Below, piece by piece: positions 1 through 6,095 of a DNA stretch of 6,479 nt. Location: assembly GCA_035541995.1 (NCBI GenBank), contig DATKMG010000173.1, positions 1 to 6,479 on the forward strand. Reading direction: 5' to 3'. A program made the translations under genes and the position numbers. The notes under the pieces were generated by a model, which saw nothing but the letters and a program-made list of their open reading frames with translations, was not told the DNA's origin and searched no databases. The stretch's first letter is position 1. Each line of letters starts with the position of its first letter. This DNA is from DATKMG01 sp035541995 (GTDB lineage Bacteria > Acidobacteriota > Terriglobia > Versatilivoradales > Versatilivoraceae).

Positions 1-1134
1 AGCCATATGGATTGCCTGATGCCCGTTGGCATCTAGGGCGGTCAAGTCGATTGAAAAGAGAAAAGCGGCTTGCTTGGCGGCCAGGGAAGAAAACTCATAT
101 TGAAGTCCGACTTCCAGGCTGCGCTCGATACCCGCCTTCACCGTATCCTGGATCGCCTCCGCCTGGTCTACGCTCAATATTTTGGTGAGTTCTGCGATAT
201 CAGCCTGGGCACTGGGGCTGATGGCAGAGATGACTGCGCCGAAAAGGTCGCTCTCCCCGAGATTGACCCCAATCCCTGCGCTCGCCATAGCGTCAATTGC
301 TATCTCAGATCCATGGCGAGTGTAGTAACCAAGGTGCACTTCATTGGGACCGGTCTTGCAGACCCGGACTTCGTATTGGGTCAGGACCTGAAAGGAAGCT
401 CCAACCGCAATGGATGCTCCTTCGGACACTTGGAGGGCAGGAAGAGGTCCTGGGAGATTGACTGATGCCAGCGGGTTCACCACGCTGAGCAGGTTTGCAG
501 AACCACTGAACCTCAGGGAACCATTACCATCCATCGAGACTGCGGATCCGTGGTCCATTGCGAGCAAGTCCTCGACATCTCGGGGCAAATTGAGTTTTCG
601 GATCGTGGTTTCAACTGCCTTCAAGAAGGTAGGGGAATCGGGGATGATCGTGAATTTTTGATAGTTGGTTACAGAAATCGTAGAGTTCGCAGAGAAGCCG
701 AACGCCAGGTCGCCTGCTTTGCCCGACAAGTCGGGACTAATCCCAGCCGTGAAGCCTACGGAGACATAGCGATCATCCTTGGCCACCGGAAGAGGGTCCT
801 CGAATTTGTCGGAACCAAAGAGCGAGTCTGTCTGACCGTGGGCATAATCCAGGTTTGGATCGGGCACAAATACCGCGATTTCCGTGCTGACCTGGGGCTT
901 CACTGTCAAATTTACCTCATTGGTTCCGATTGGGACCGCCTGCCTGAAAGAGAGACCTAGCTGAAGTGACGTGATTCCGGGATCGGTCAGGGTCAGCGCG
1001 GAGATCTCGTTGATGCTTTTCTTATCGATCAACAAATCCGGCACTGCCTTAAAGTATTTCATGATTGCCGATCCAGGCTCGGGTGAAATCTGAATGGAAG
1101 CCCCAACCTTGTCGGTCAACTTGACATCCGCCAT
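1..1134 (-). CDS. Unrecognised beta-rich protein, N-terminal 378 codons (runs off left edge)
   Basis: Reading the minus strand from ATG at 1134 gives 378 codons without a stop to the window edge, so the gene is partial at its 3' end. I do not recognise the family. The start MADVKLTDKVGASIQISPEP has no signal peptide and I see no clear membrane helix. Residues 125-290 are rich in alternating polar and hydrophobic residues typical of beta strands. Two stretches resemble each other, GDLAFGFSANSTISV (141-155) and GSLRFSGSANLLSV (205-218), a possible diverged repeat. Residues 295-360 look helical (AQADIAELTKILSVDQAEAI). There is only one cysteine (259). The ATG at 1134 is chosen because a GGGAGGAA site lies just upstream; an in-frame ATG at 1176 would add 14 residues but lacks such a site. 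Normal codon usage and the uninterrupted length argue that it is real. A large surface, structural or toxin-like protein is possible, but function is unknown. Confidence 0.8.
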   Translation of the reverse strand, partial: MADVKLTDKVGASIQISPEPGSAIMKYFKAVPDLLIDKKSINEISALTLTDPGITSLQLGLSFRQAVPIGTNEVNLTVKPQVSTEIAVFVPDPNLDYAHGQTDSLFGSDKFEDPLPVAKDDRYVSVGFTAGISPDLSGKAGDLAFGFSANSTISVTNYQKFTIIPDSPTFLKAVETTIRKLNLPRDVEDLLAMDHGSAVSMDGNGSLRFSGSANLLSVVNPLASVNLPGPLPALQVSEGASIAVGASFQVLTQYEVRVCKTGPNEVHLGYYTRHGSEIAIDAMASAGIGVNLGESDLFGAVISAISPSAQADIAELTKILSVDQAEAIQDTVKAGIERSLEVGLQYEFSSLAAKQAAFLFSIDLTALDANGHQAIHMA

Positions 1135-1141
1135 GATTAGA

Positions 1142-1149
1142 TTCCTCCC
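1142..1149 (-). promoter_or_regulatory. Ribosome binding site that decides the start at 1134
   Basis: On the minus strand this reads GGGAGGAA, a near-ideal Shine-Dalgarno sequence, 7 bases before ATG 1134. It favours that start over the in-frame ATG at 1176. A small hairpin (TGCCG/CGGCA, 1164-1175) lies just upstream in the leader. Confidence 0.7.
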
Positions 1150-1265
1150 GTTGTCCTTAGGGGTGCCGTTCGGCATGCAGACGCTGAAGGTCCCCAGCTT
1201 TCGATTCAGGGATCCGCAATGAGCCTGATTTATCTGTCCACCTAGTTCTCCGGATTGATTGGTAC

Positions 1266-1294
1266 ACCATAGGGCATGCAGGCCGGAATGTCAA
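1266..1294 (-). promoter_or_regulatory. Probable sigma70-type promoter of the 1-1134 gene
   Basis: The minus strand has a perfect -35 TTGACA (1294-1289), a 17-base spacer, and TATGGT (1271-1266, 4 of 6 matches) as the -10. Transcription would start near 1259 and give a leader of about 125 bases before ATG 1134. The spacing and orientation fit, but the -10 is imperfect and no experiment supports it. Confidence 0.5.
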
Positions 1295-1589
1295 CATGTG
1301 CGAATGATTCAGGCAAAGGTAAAGAAACGGTCCTCAGCACCGATAATTTAGTAGGAGCAAAGTGTCTAACAAAGGAACTCCCCCGGCTCGGTGACGGGCA
1401 TTCTTTAGGACGAACCCGATGGAATGCGAACCACACAATGAGGTACTGGAGCGTGGATTGGCGCCTGCTCTAGAGCGCAAACGTGGAAATACCTGTCGGG
1501 TAAATCCTCATCGTAGCCCTGGCTGCTCAGGCCAAAAAGGTGGACGACAGTCGCCTTATGATGTGGGAATTGGAACGGGGGACTTCAGG

Positions 1590-4500
1590 ATGCCCCGGAA
1601 TCCTCTTCTTTTTCTGTCTCCTTACTACAGCCAACGCCGATCTCCGAGGATAGTGTGTCCGCTCATGCTGTTGGCAGGGGTGTTATGCATTTTCGCATCC
1701 CATCGTCTCCAGGCAGCTGAGGCGAAATTGCCGACTCTCACTTTGGTTGAACAGATCCGACGAATGACTCCAGAAGAAGCTGGACGTAGCAATCCAGTTC
1801 GCATCCGTGGTGTCATAACCTACTACTGTTGGGAAACCGGGGACTTTTTCGTTCAGGACTCGACAGCGGGGATATACGTCGATCCCGGCCCAACCAAGCT
1901 TGCTTTGCATTCCGGCCAATTGGTGGAAATCAGAGGAGTAAGTGCCAGCGGCGACTTGGCGCCCGAGGTCCACGAGGCTCGCATTCAGTATTTGGGCGAA
2001 GCCCCCTTACCCGCCTCTCGACCGATCTCAGGCGACGAACTGGCTTCCGGAAAGCAAGACAGCCAATGGATTGAAGTCGAAGCCGTTGTCCGGTCCGCCT
2101 CGGAGCGCGAGGGCAGACTCACCTTGAATGTCTCAGCAGGAACCTTCGAATTTAGGACGACGATCCTGAACTACCGGCCACTCTCGACAGATCTTGTGGA
2201 CGCCAAGGTACACATCCGCGGGGTGCTCGGCAGTATCTACACATCCAAACAACAGTTGGTGGGTTTCCAGCTTCTCGTCCCCAACCACGATTGCATTCAG
2301 ACACTAGAACGGCCTCCCGGTGATTTGTTTTCGTTGCCGATACGCCCCATCCATTATCTCGTGCGCCTCTCTCCGGAGGGTGCTTTTGGCCACCGCGTGC
2401 ACGTTCAAGGGGTAGTGACATGCCAAAGGTCCAGGCGATCACTCTGTATTCGTGACTCGGGAGGAACCTTGTTGATCAGAACGAGTCTGTCGACCCCCGT
2501 CAAAGCGGGTGACCTGATCGATGCAGTCGGATTCCCTGCTATTGGGGAATACACATCAATCATGCGCGATGCTGTAATCCGAAAAGTTGGCACCGGTTCC
2601 CTCCCCGAGCCTGCAAAGGTCACTGCGGCACAGGTCCTTGAAGGGGACTACAATGCGGACTTGGTTCGATTGTCGGCTCGATTGTTGAATCACAGCAGTC
2701 GGCAGGGCCAGGAAGTCCTGGAAATGCAGGGAGGGGCGACTACCTTCCGGGCAGAAATGGAGTCGCGGAACGTCGAACACATTTTGGAGTCACTGTCGAC
2801 CGGGAGTCTGTTGCAGCTTACGGGGGTCTCCCTTCTCGAGGTGGATGAAGCCCGAAATCCCCGGAGTTTCACTCTGGTTTTGCGATCCCCTGAAGATATT
2901 GTGTTGCTTGAGGCCCCCCCGTGGTGGACTCTTACGAGAGCTCTATCGATGCTGGCACTGTTGGTCGTGGCGATAATCGCCACCTTCGGCTGGGTAGCGG
3001 TCCTGCGGCAGCGTGTACAGAGACAGACGAGGATCATACGCTCCCGTCTTGAGAGTGAAGCGGCACTGACACAACGTTATCAAGACCTGGTCGAGAATGC
3101 CAATGACATCATTTATACCCTCGACTTGAATGGGACGCTCAAGTCGCTAAATAAAGCGGGGGAGACTATCTTCGGTTACTCGCGGAAAGAAGCCTTGGGG
3201 TTGGATGTGGCCCGCTTTCTGGACACAGGATCCACGCGACTTGTGGCGGAAACGCTGAGCCGGGCCCGTCTTGGCGAGACCCTGCCGAGCAGTGAATGGG
3301 TCATCGCCGCCAAGGATGGTCGGCGGGTGCCGCTGGATGTCAGTTTGAAGGTAATCGAAGAGAGCGGCAGGCCCGTTGGCGTGCAAGGCATTGCGCGCGA
3401 CATCACTGAACGGAAGCGAACTGAGGCGGCATTGGAAAGAGCCAAAGAGGCTGCGGAATCTTCCAGCCGTGCCAAGGGTGAATTTGTGGCCAACATGAGT
3501 CATGAGATACGAACTCCCATGAACGGCATTCTCGGCATGACCGAACTCCTGCTCGACACTGAGGTCACCGCCGAACAACGAGATTACCTCAGCATGGTCA
3601 AGACCTCTGCGGATTCCCTGCTTACAATCATCAATGACATTCTGGACTTCTCCAAGATCGAGGCGGGCAAGCTCCAACTGGAGTCCATCGATTTCAAGCT
3701 GCGCGGAAGCCTCGAACCCATGCTGAAATTTCTGGCTCTGCGTGCCCATCAGAGAGGACTGGAACTCAACTGTTTTGTCCATCCCCGCGTTCCCGAGACC
3801 CTGCTGGGTGATCCTGGCCGCCTTCGCCAGGTTCTTACCAATCTGCTCGACAATTCCATGAAATTCACCGAAAGGGGAGAAGTGAATGTCAGGATAGAGC
3901 AGGAGAGCATCGAAAGAGATACAACGGTCTTGCACTTCAGCGTCCAAGACACTGGGATTGGCATTTCCCCCGGGAAGTTATCCACCATCTTCGAGTCGTT
4001 TACTCAGGCCGATGGCTCCACGGCTCGACGCTTTGGCGGTACCGGCCTGGGTCTCACCATTTCGCGACGCTTGGTCGAAATGATGGGAGGCCAGATTTGG
4101 GTGGAGAGTACCGTTGGCCAAGGCAGTACTTTCCACTTCACAGCCCGCTTCAGCGTTTCCAGGGCCCTTAACTCGCTCGAGCCCTTAGAAAAAGTCCATC
4201 TCCGGAACATCAGAATCTTGGTGGTCGACGACAACTGCACCAATCGTCGCATTCTGGAGAGTTTGCTCGTGAGTTGGGGTATGAGACCCACTCTGGCGGA
4301 AGACGGCTTGCAAGCTCTGCAGGCCCTGGAACAAGCGCTCGAAGCGGGTGAGCCGTTCCCTTTGGTCCTTACCGATGCCGATATGCCACAAATGGATGGC
4401 TTCGCGCTTGCGGAGCGGATTCGACAGAATCCTCAGTTATCGGGTGCCACCATTTTGATGCTGACCTCGGTCGGTCAGCGCGGCGACGCCGCTCAATGCC

Positions 4501-5027
4501 GGGCAGTGGGTCTGGCTGCCTATTTAACCAAGCCAATCGGTCATTCCGAGCTTCTAGAGGCTATCCTGAGCGTCCTAGGCGCAGGACCGCAGGAGAATGG
4601 GCCATTACTTGTCACCCGACACTCTCTGCGCGAAGGGAAGAGACTCCTCCGCATTTTGTTAGCCGAGGACAACCTGGTGAACCAGAAATTGGCCTTGCGC
4701 CTGTTGGAGAAGTATGGACACTCGGCGGTTGTTGCCAACAACGGGCGCGAGGCGCTGGACCGTTTGGAGAACGAACGCTTCGATCTTGTTTTGATGGATG
4801 TCCAAATGCCGGAGATGGACGGATTTGATGTGACAGCAGCCATCCGCGAGAAGGAACAGGGAACCGGGGAGCATATTCCAATCATCGCCATGACGGCTCA
4901 CGTGATGCAAGGCGACCGGGAACGCTGCCTGGCGGCGGGGATGGACGGATATGTTTCAAAACCCATCCGCCCGAAGGACCTTCTTGACGCTATCACCGGG
5001 CTGGGAAGCTTTACCGGCATGGCTTAA
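1590..5027 (+). CDS. Hybrid sensor histidine kinase (four periplasmic modules, TM, PAS, HisKA, HATPase, two receivers)
   Basis: A membrane sensor kinase of 1145 residues that should sense a periplasmic signal and pass phosphate from His to Asp. An N-terminal signal peptide or anchor (basic QRRSPR at 15-20, hydrophobic 21-37, AEA near 43-45) precedes four diverged beta modules at about 68-118, 158-213, 267-315 and 356-418, most with an RGV- or GVV-like strand. One membrane helix follows at 451-472. A PAS domain lies at about 494-612, ending in the typical DITERKR. HisKA has FVANMSHEIRTPMNGILG with His638. The ATPase has Asn755 (N box), DTGIGIS from 787, and GGTGLGL at 816-822. Receiver 1 has acidic Asp880/Asp881, phosphorylation site Asp929 and Lys981; receiver 2 has Glu1026/Asp1027, Asp1070 and Lys1124. 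All catalytic residues are present. There is no HPt domain, so a separate HPt protein is likely needed. ATG 1590 is chosen because it places the signal peptide at the N-terminus and has GGGGGA 7 bases upstream; the frame is open back to 1419. The ligand is unknown. Confidence 0.95.
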   Translation: MPRNPLLFLSPYYSQRRSPRIVCPLMLLAGVLCIFASHRLQAAEAKLPTLTLVEQIRRMTPEEAGRSNPVRIRGVITYYCWETGDFFVQDSTAGIYVDPGPTKLALHSGQLVEIRGVSASGDLAPEVHEARIQYLGEAPLPASRPISGDELASGKQDSQWIEVEAVVRSASEREGRLTLNVSAGTFEFRTTILNYRPLSTDLVDAKVHIRGVLGSIYTSKQQLVGFQLLVPNHDCIQTLERPPGDLFSLPIRPIHYLVRLSPEGAFGHRVHVQGVVTCQRSRRSLCIRDSGGTLLIRTSLSTPVKAGDLIDAVGFPAIGEYTSIMRDAVIRKVGTGSLPEPAKVTAAQVLEGDYNADLVRLSARLLNHSSRQGQEVLEMQGGATTFRAEMESRNVEHILESLSTGSLLQLTGVSLLEVDEARNPRSFTLVLRSPEDIVLLEAPPWWTLTRALSMLALLVVAIIATFGWVAVLRQRVQRQTRIIRSRLESEAALTQRYQDLVENANDIIYTLDLNGTLKSLNKAGETIFGYSRKEALGLDVARFLDTGSTRLVAETLSRARLGETLPSSEWVIAAKDGRRVPLDVSLKVIEESGRPVGVQGIARDITERKRTEAALERAKEAAESSSRAKGEFVANMSHEIRTPMNGILGMTELLLDTEVTAEQRDYLSMVKTSADSLLTIINDILDFSKIEAGKLQLESIDFKLRGSLEPMLKFLALRAHQRGLELNCFVHPRVPETLLGDPGRLRQVLTNLLDNSMKFTERGEVNVRIEQESIERDTTVLHFSVQDTGIGISPGKLSTIFESFTQADGSTARRFGGTGLGLTISRRLVEMMGGQIWVESTVGQGSTFHFTARFSVSRALNSLEPLEKVHLRNIRILVVDDNCTNRRILESLLVSWGMRPTLAEDGLQALQALEQALEAGEPFPLVLTDADMPQMDGFALAERIRQNPQLSGATILMLTSVGQRGDAAQCRAVGLAAYLTKPIGHSELLEAILSVLGAGPQENGPLLVTRHSLREGKRLLRILLAEDNLVNQKLALRLLEKYGHSAVVANNGREALDRLENERFDLVLMDVQMPEMDGFDVTAAIREKEQGTGEHIPIIAMTAHVMQGDRERCLAAGMDGYVSKPIRPKDLLDAITGLGSFTGMA

Positions 5028-5075
5028 GGATTATAGTTCTTAAATGCGGTAACGTATTTCGATTCCTGCTCAATG

Positions 5076-5090
5076 ATCCCCAGAGGGGAT
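5076..5090. repeat. Short perfect hairpin
   Basis: ATCCCC and GGGGAT flank a 3-base AGA loop. It lies 49 bases after the kinase stop codon but is followed by GGATGTG rather than a T tract, so it is not a standard terminator. It may be the first part of the composite repeat that extends to 5266. Confidence 0.6.
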
Positions 5091-5154
5091 GGATGTGAAT
5101 AGCCACGGGCTGAGTGATGGGACGTCAGACCCAACACGAAACCCGTAGTTTGGG

Positions 5155-5266
5155 AAAAAATCGATTTCAACTCCGCGAGGGGTTGAACAGGGCCAGGGCA
5201 AGTCGTTCAACCCCTCGCGGGGTTGGAATGGTAGGCGATCCCCCAACTCCTTAACACCGAAATCGA
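5155..5266 (-). terminator. Terminator-like structure for the 5312-5722 gene
   Basis: Transcribed on the minus strand, TCGATTTC (5266-5259) can pair with GAAATCGA (5168-5161), which is followed at once by six T (5160-5155). The 21-bp hairpin sits inside this outer stem. It starts about 45 bases after the TAG stop of the secreted-protein gene. The large internal loop makes it unlike a textbook terminator, so this is inference from position, pairing and the T tract. Confidence 0.45.
5168..5225. repeat. 21-bp inverted repeat, 16-base loop
   Basis: The left arm (5168-5188) and the reverse complement of the right arm (5205-5225) match at 20 of 21 positions; the core of the arms is GCGAGGGGTTGAAC and GTTCAACCCCTCGC. 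The spacer is 16 bases. Such a stem would be very stable in RNA or as a cruciform. It lies between two convergent genes, so it may end transcription, protect 3' ends, or be a copy of a dispersed palindromic repeat. Confidence 0.85.
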
Positions 5267-5277
5267 CCCCCACTTCA

Positions 5278-5312
5278 TGTAACCCTTCTCCTGTAACCCA
5301 GGCGCGTGTAAC
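5278..5312. repeat. Three short direct copies of TGTAAC(CC)
   Basis: TGTAACCC occurs at 5278-5285 and 5292-5299, and TGTAAC at 5307-5312, with starts 14 and 15 bases apart. The last copy touches the stop codon of the minus-strand gene. It could be a small degenerate tandem repeat or a site for a protein that contacts successive helical turns and a half; chance is also possible. Confidence 0.4.
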
Positions 5313-5722
5313 TAATTGTTGAACTGCTTCCTGAGATCGGCCACGTAGTCGTCCAGTTCTGCGGCTGTTGCCCCTCTGGATTTCTTGGCGACGTAGGTAA
5401 ATGACCAAAGGATTGGAATAGGGAGATGGGAGGGATCTGCGTAGAAGAGGTCGATTTGTCTGGCTACTTCCAAGAGTGCCAGGTTACCACTCAAAGTAAA
5501 TTCAGGCGGCTGTTGTTCTGCTTTGAGTGTTTTTGTGGTGATAAAAACTCCATCCATAAGACCTGCAAGATATGCATCCTTCGCGAGGCGAGAAAGCGTG
5601 GCCCAGGCGCGACCGTTCAAAAGACCAGAACTTTTCTGGTCACCGTCATCGCCGGCCAGTAGAGGAAGAACTGCAGAAAAGATCAGAATGACTATAAGGA
5701 TAAAAGTTCCTTGTCGTTTCAT
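5312..5722 (-). CDS. Small secreted protein of unknown function
   Basis: The product is 136 residues with a clear signal peptide: MKRQ, a hydrophobic run at 7-22 (FILIVILIFSAVLPLL), and probable cleavage after Ala23. The mature part of about 113 residues should be periplasmic or secreted. Visible signatures are W40, then K48, YLAG (51-54) and DG (57-58), followed by FYADPSHLPIPIL (93-105) and a C-terminal AELDDYVADLRKQ. I have a sense that W..L....K..Y..G..DG together with FY.DP....IP recurs in small exported proteins of Acidobacteriota and Verrucomicrobiota, and the first half recalls Rap1a/Tai-type proteins, but the usual Rap1a cysteines are absent. ATG 5722 is chosen because AGGAGGAG lies about 8 bases upstream; GTG 5731 is in frame but overlaps that site. 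It is codirectional with, and 111 bases downstream of, the tRNA-Sec gene. No function is assigned. Confidence 0.8.
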   Translation of the reverse strand: MKRQGTFILIVILIFSAVLPLLAGDDGDQKSSGLLNGRAWATLSRLAKDAYLAGLMDGVFITTKTLKAEQQPPEFTLSGNLALLEVARQIDLFYADPSHLPIPILWSFTYVAKKSRGATAAELDDYVADLRKQFNN

Positions 5723-5730
5723 GGTTCGCA

Positions 5731-5739
5731 CTCCTCCTC
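5731..5739 (-). promoter_or_regulatory. Ribosome binding site that decides the start at 5722
   Basis: On the minus strand this reads GAGGAGGAG, a strong Shine-Dalgarno region about 8 bases before ATG 5722. The in-frame GTG at 5731 overlaps the site, so it cannot use it; translation should therefore begin at the ATG. Confidence 0.65.
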
Positions 5740-5758
5740 TGAATTTGGCCTTCGAGGG

Positions 5759-5764
5759 ATAATA
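5759..5764 (-). promoter_or_regulatory. Candidate -10 box of the secreted-protein gene
   Basis: The minus strand reads TATTAT (5 of 6 matches to TATAAT), 36 bases before ATG 5722. No good -35 lies 16-18 bases upstream; only a T-rich stretch is there. The gene could instead be read through from the tRNA promoter, as no clear terminator follows the tRNA; only a T run at 5786-5782 is present. Confidence 0.25.
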
Positions 5765-5833
5765 GCCTTGCCGACAATTCGAAAAACCGTCGTTATGGAT
5801 ATCCTCGTGACAAGCAAAACGAATACTACTCCG

Positions 5834-5931
5834 TGGCGGAGGTGCATGGGAATCGAACCCACCTATCCCGGCAAAAGCCGGGACACGCTGGTTTTGAAGA
5901 CCAGGAGAATCACCAGATCCTATCCACCTCC
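5834..5931 (-). tRNA. selC: tRNA-Sec (anticodon TCA), selenocysteine tRNA
   Basis: This tRNA reads UGA as selenocysteine: it is charged with serine, converted by SelA, and delivered by SelB at UGA codons with a SECIS element. On the minus strand the parts are: acceptor GGAGGTGG (5931-5924); D arm AGGATC-TGGT-GATTCT with the 6-bp stem and 4-base loop typical of tRNA-Sec; anticodon arm CTGGT-CTTCAAA-ACCAG, giving anticodon TCA; a long variable arm with a 7-bp TCCCGGC/GCCGGGA stem and TTTT loop; T arm GTGGG-TTCGATT-CCCAT; 3' strand GCACCTCC; discriminator G and an encoded CCA (5836-5834). Length is 98 bases with CCA. The two-base linker, the D arm and the G.T pair closing the T stem match the bacterial 8+5 tRNA-Sec plan of E. 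coli selC. The eighth acceptor pair is G opposite G, a mismatch. A TCA suppressor tRNA is the only alternative, and the D and variable arms argue against it. Confidence 0.95.
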
Positions 5932-5954
5932 GGAGGGATTGAAGAACCGTTGGA

Positions 5955-5983
5955 AATTTAAAGGGCTTTCTGAGGCTTGTCCA
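5955..5983 (-). promoter_or_regulatory. Promoter of the tRNA-Sec gene
   Basis: The minus strand has -35 TGGACA (5983-5978, 5 of 6 matches), an exact 17-base spacer, and -10 TAAATT (5960-5955, 4 of 6). Transcription would begin near 5948, leaving a leader of about 17 bases before the tRNA 5' end at 5931, as expected for a tRNA processed by RNase P. Position and spacing make it a good candidate. Confidence 0.6.
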
Positions 5984-6064
5984 GAGATTTCTCTTCTGCC
6001 CTTTTCGCGCTGGTTTGTGGCAGAATTCCCCCGGCTAGTATCTGTCGCGAAACCGCAGGATTGC

Positions 6065-6095
6065 AAGAAAACTCCCCTCCTCGGCTGAGGAGGGG
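6065..6095 (-). terminator. Terminator-like hairpin at the left end of the palindrome
   Basis: On the minus strand a perfect 9-bp GC-rich stem with a 4-base loop (6095-6074) is followed by AG and then TTTTCTT (6071-6065). It would stop minus-strand transcripts coming from the right before they reach the tRNA-Sec promoter. Confidence 0.5.

Larger units (their letters stand above)
1135..1589. other. Divergent intergenic control region
   Basis: These 455 bases separate the minus-strand edge gene from the plus-strand kinase gene. The left part holds the leader, ribosome binding site and promoter of the minus-strand gene. For the kinase I see no convincing promoter: TATGAT at 1557-1562 is a fair -10 but has no matching -35 at 16-18 bases. 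A perfect 10-bp palindrome, GCTCTAGAGC, lies at 1467-1476. Small open frames here lack ribosome binding sites and recognisable products. The kinase frame stays open back to 1419, but that extension is arginine- and proline-rich and would bury the signal peptide. Confidence 0.6.
5028..5311. other. Gene-free region rich in inverted repeats
   Basis: This 284-base gap lies between the convergent stops of the kinase gene and the small secreted-protein gene. It holds a short hairpin (5076-5090), a weak nested palindrome (ACGGG 5105-5109 with CCCGT 5142-5146, enclosing TGGG 5118-5121 and CCCA 5130-5133), a 21-bp inverted repeat (5168-5225), an outer 8-bp pair (5161-5168 and 5259-5266) and three TGTAAC copies (5278-5312). 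No coding frame here is convincing. The dense short palindromes resemble multi-copy intergenic repeats of Verrucomicrobiota and related phyla; that link is recollection, not a search result. Confidence 0.6.

Noticed and set aside
70..960. Plus-strand open frames (70-465, 410-661, 550-960)
   Set aside because: They lie antisense to the 378-codon minus-strand gene, which has a ribosome binding site and a promoter; their translations look random.
1276..1473. 65-residue plus-strand frame before the kinase gene, and its minus-strand counterpart at 1242-1436
   Set aside because: No ribosome binding site, unnatural composition and no recognisable motif; both fall in the divergent control region.
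1419..1589. Upstream extension of the kinase frame to ATG 1419
   Set aside because: The added 57 residues are rich in Arg, Gly and Pro and would bury the signal peptide; ATG 1590 has a purine-rich site at good distance.
3147..3947. 266-residue minus-strand frame inside the kinase gene
   Set aside because: It is fully antisense to the PAS, HisKA and ATPase domains, whose catalytic motifs are intact; high-GC codon bias commonly opens such frames.
5312..5722. In-frame TGA selenocysteine codon in a local gene
   Set aside because: The complete genes here end at TAA or TAG and have no TGA in frame; no selenoprotein family is recognised in the window.
5834..5860. Mobile element attachment site at the 3' end of the tRNA-Sec gene
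   Set aside because: selC is a known integration site, but there is no second copy of the tRNA 3' end and no integrase gene in the window.
5711..6088. 125-residue plus-strand frame across the tRNA
   Set aside because: It runs antisense through the whole tRNA-Sec gene and its promoter.
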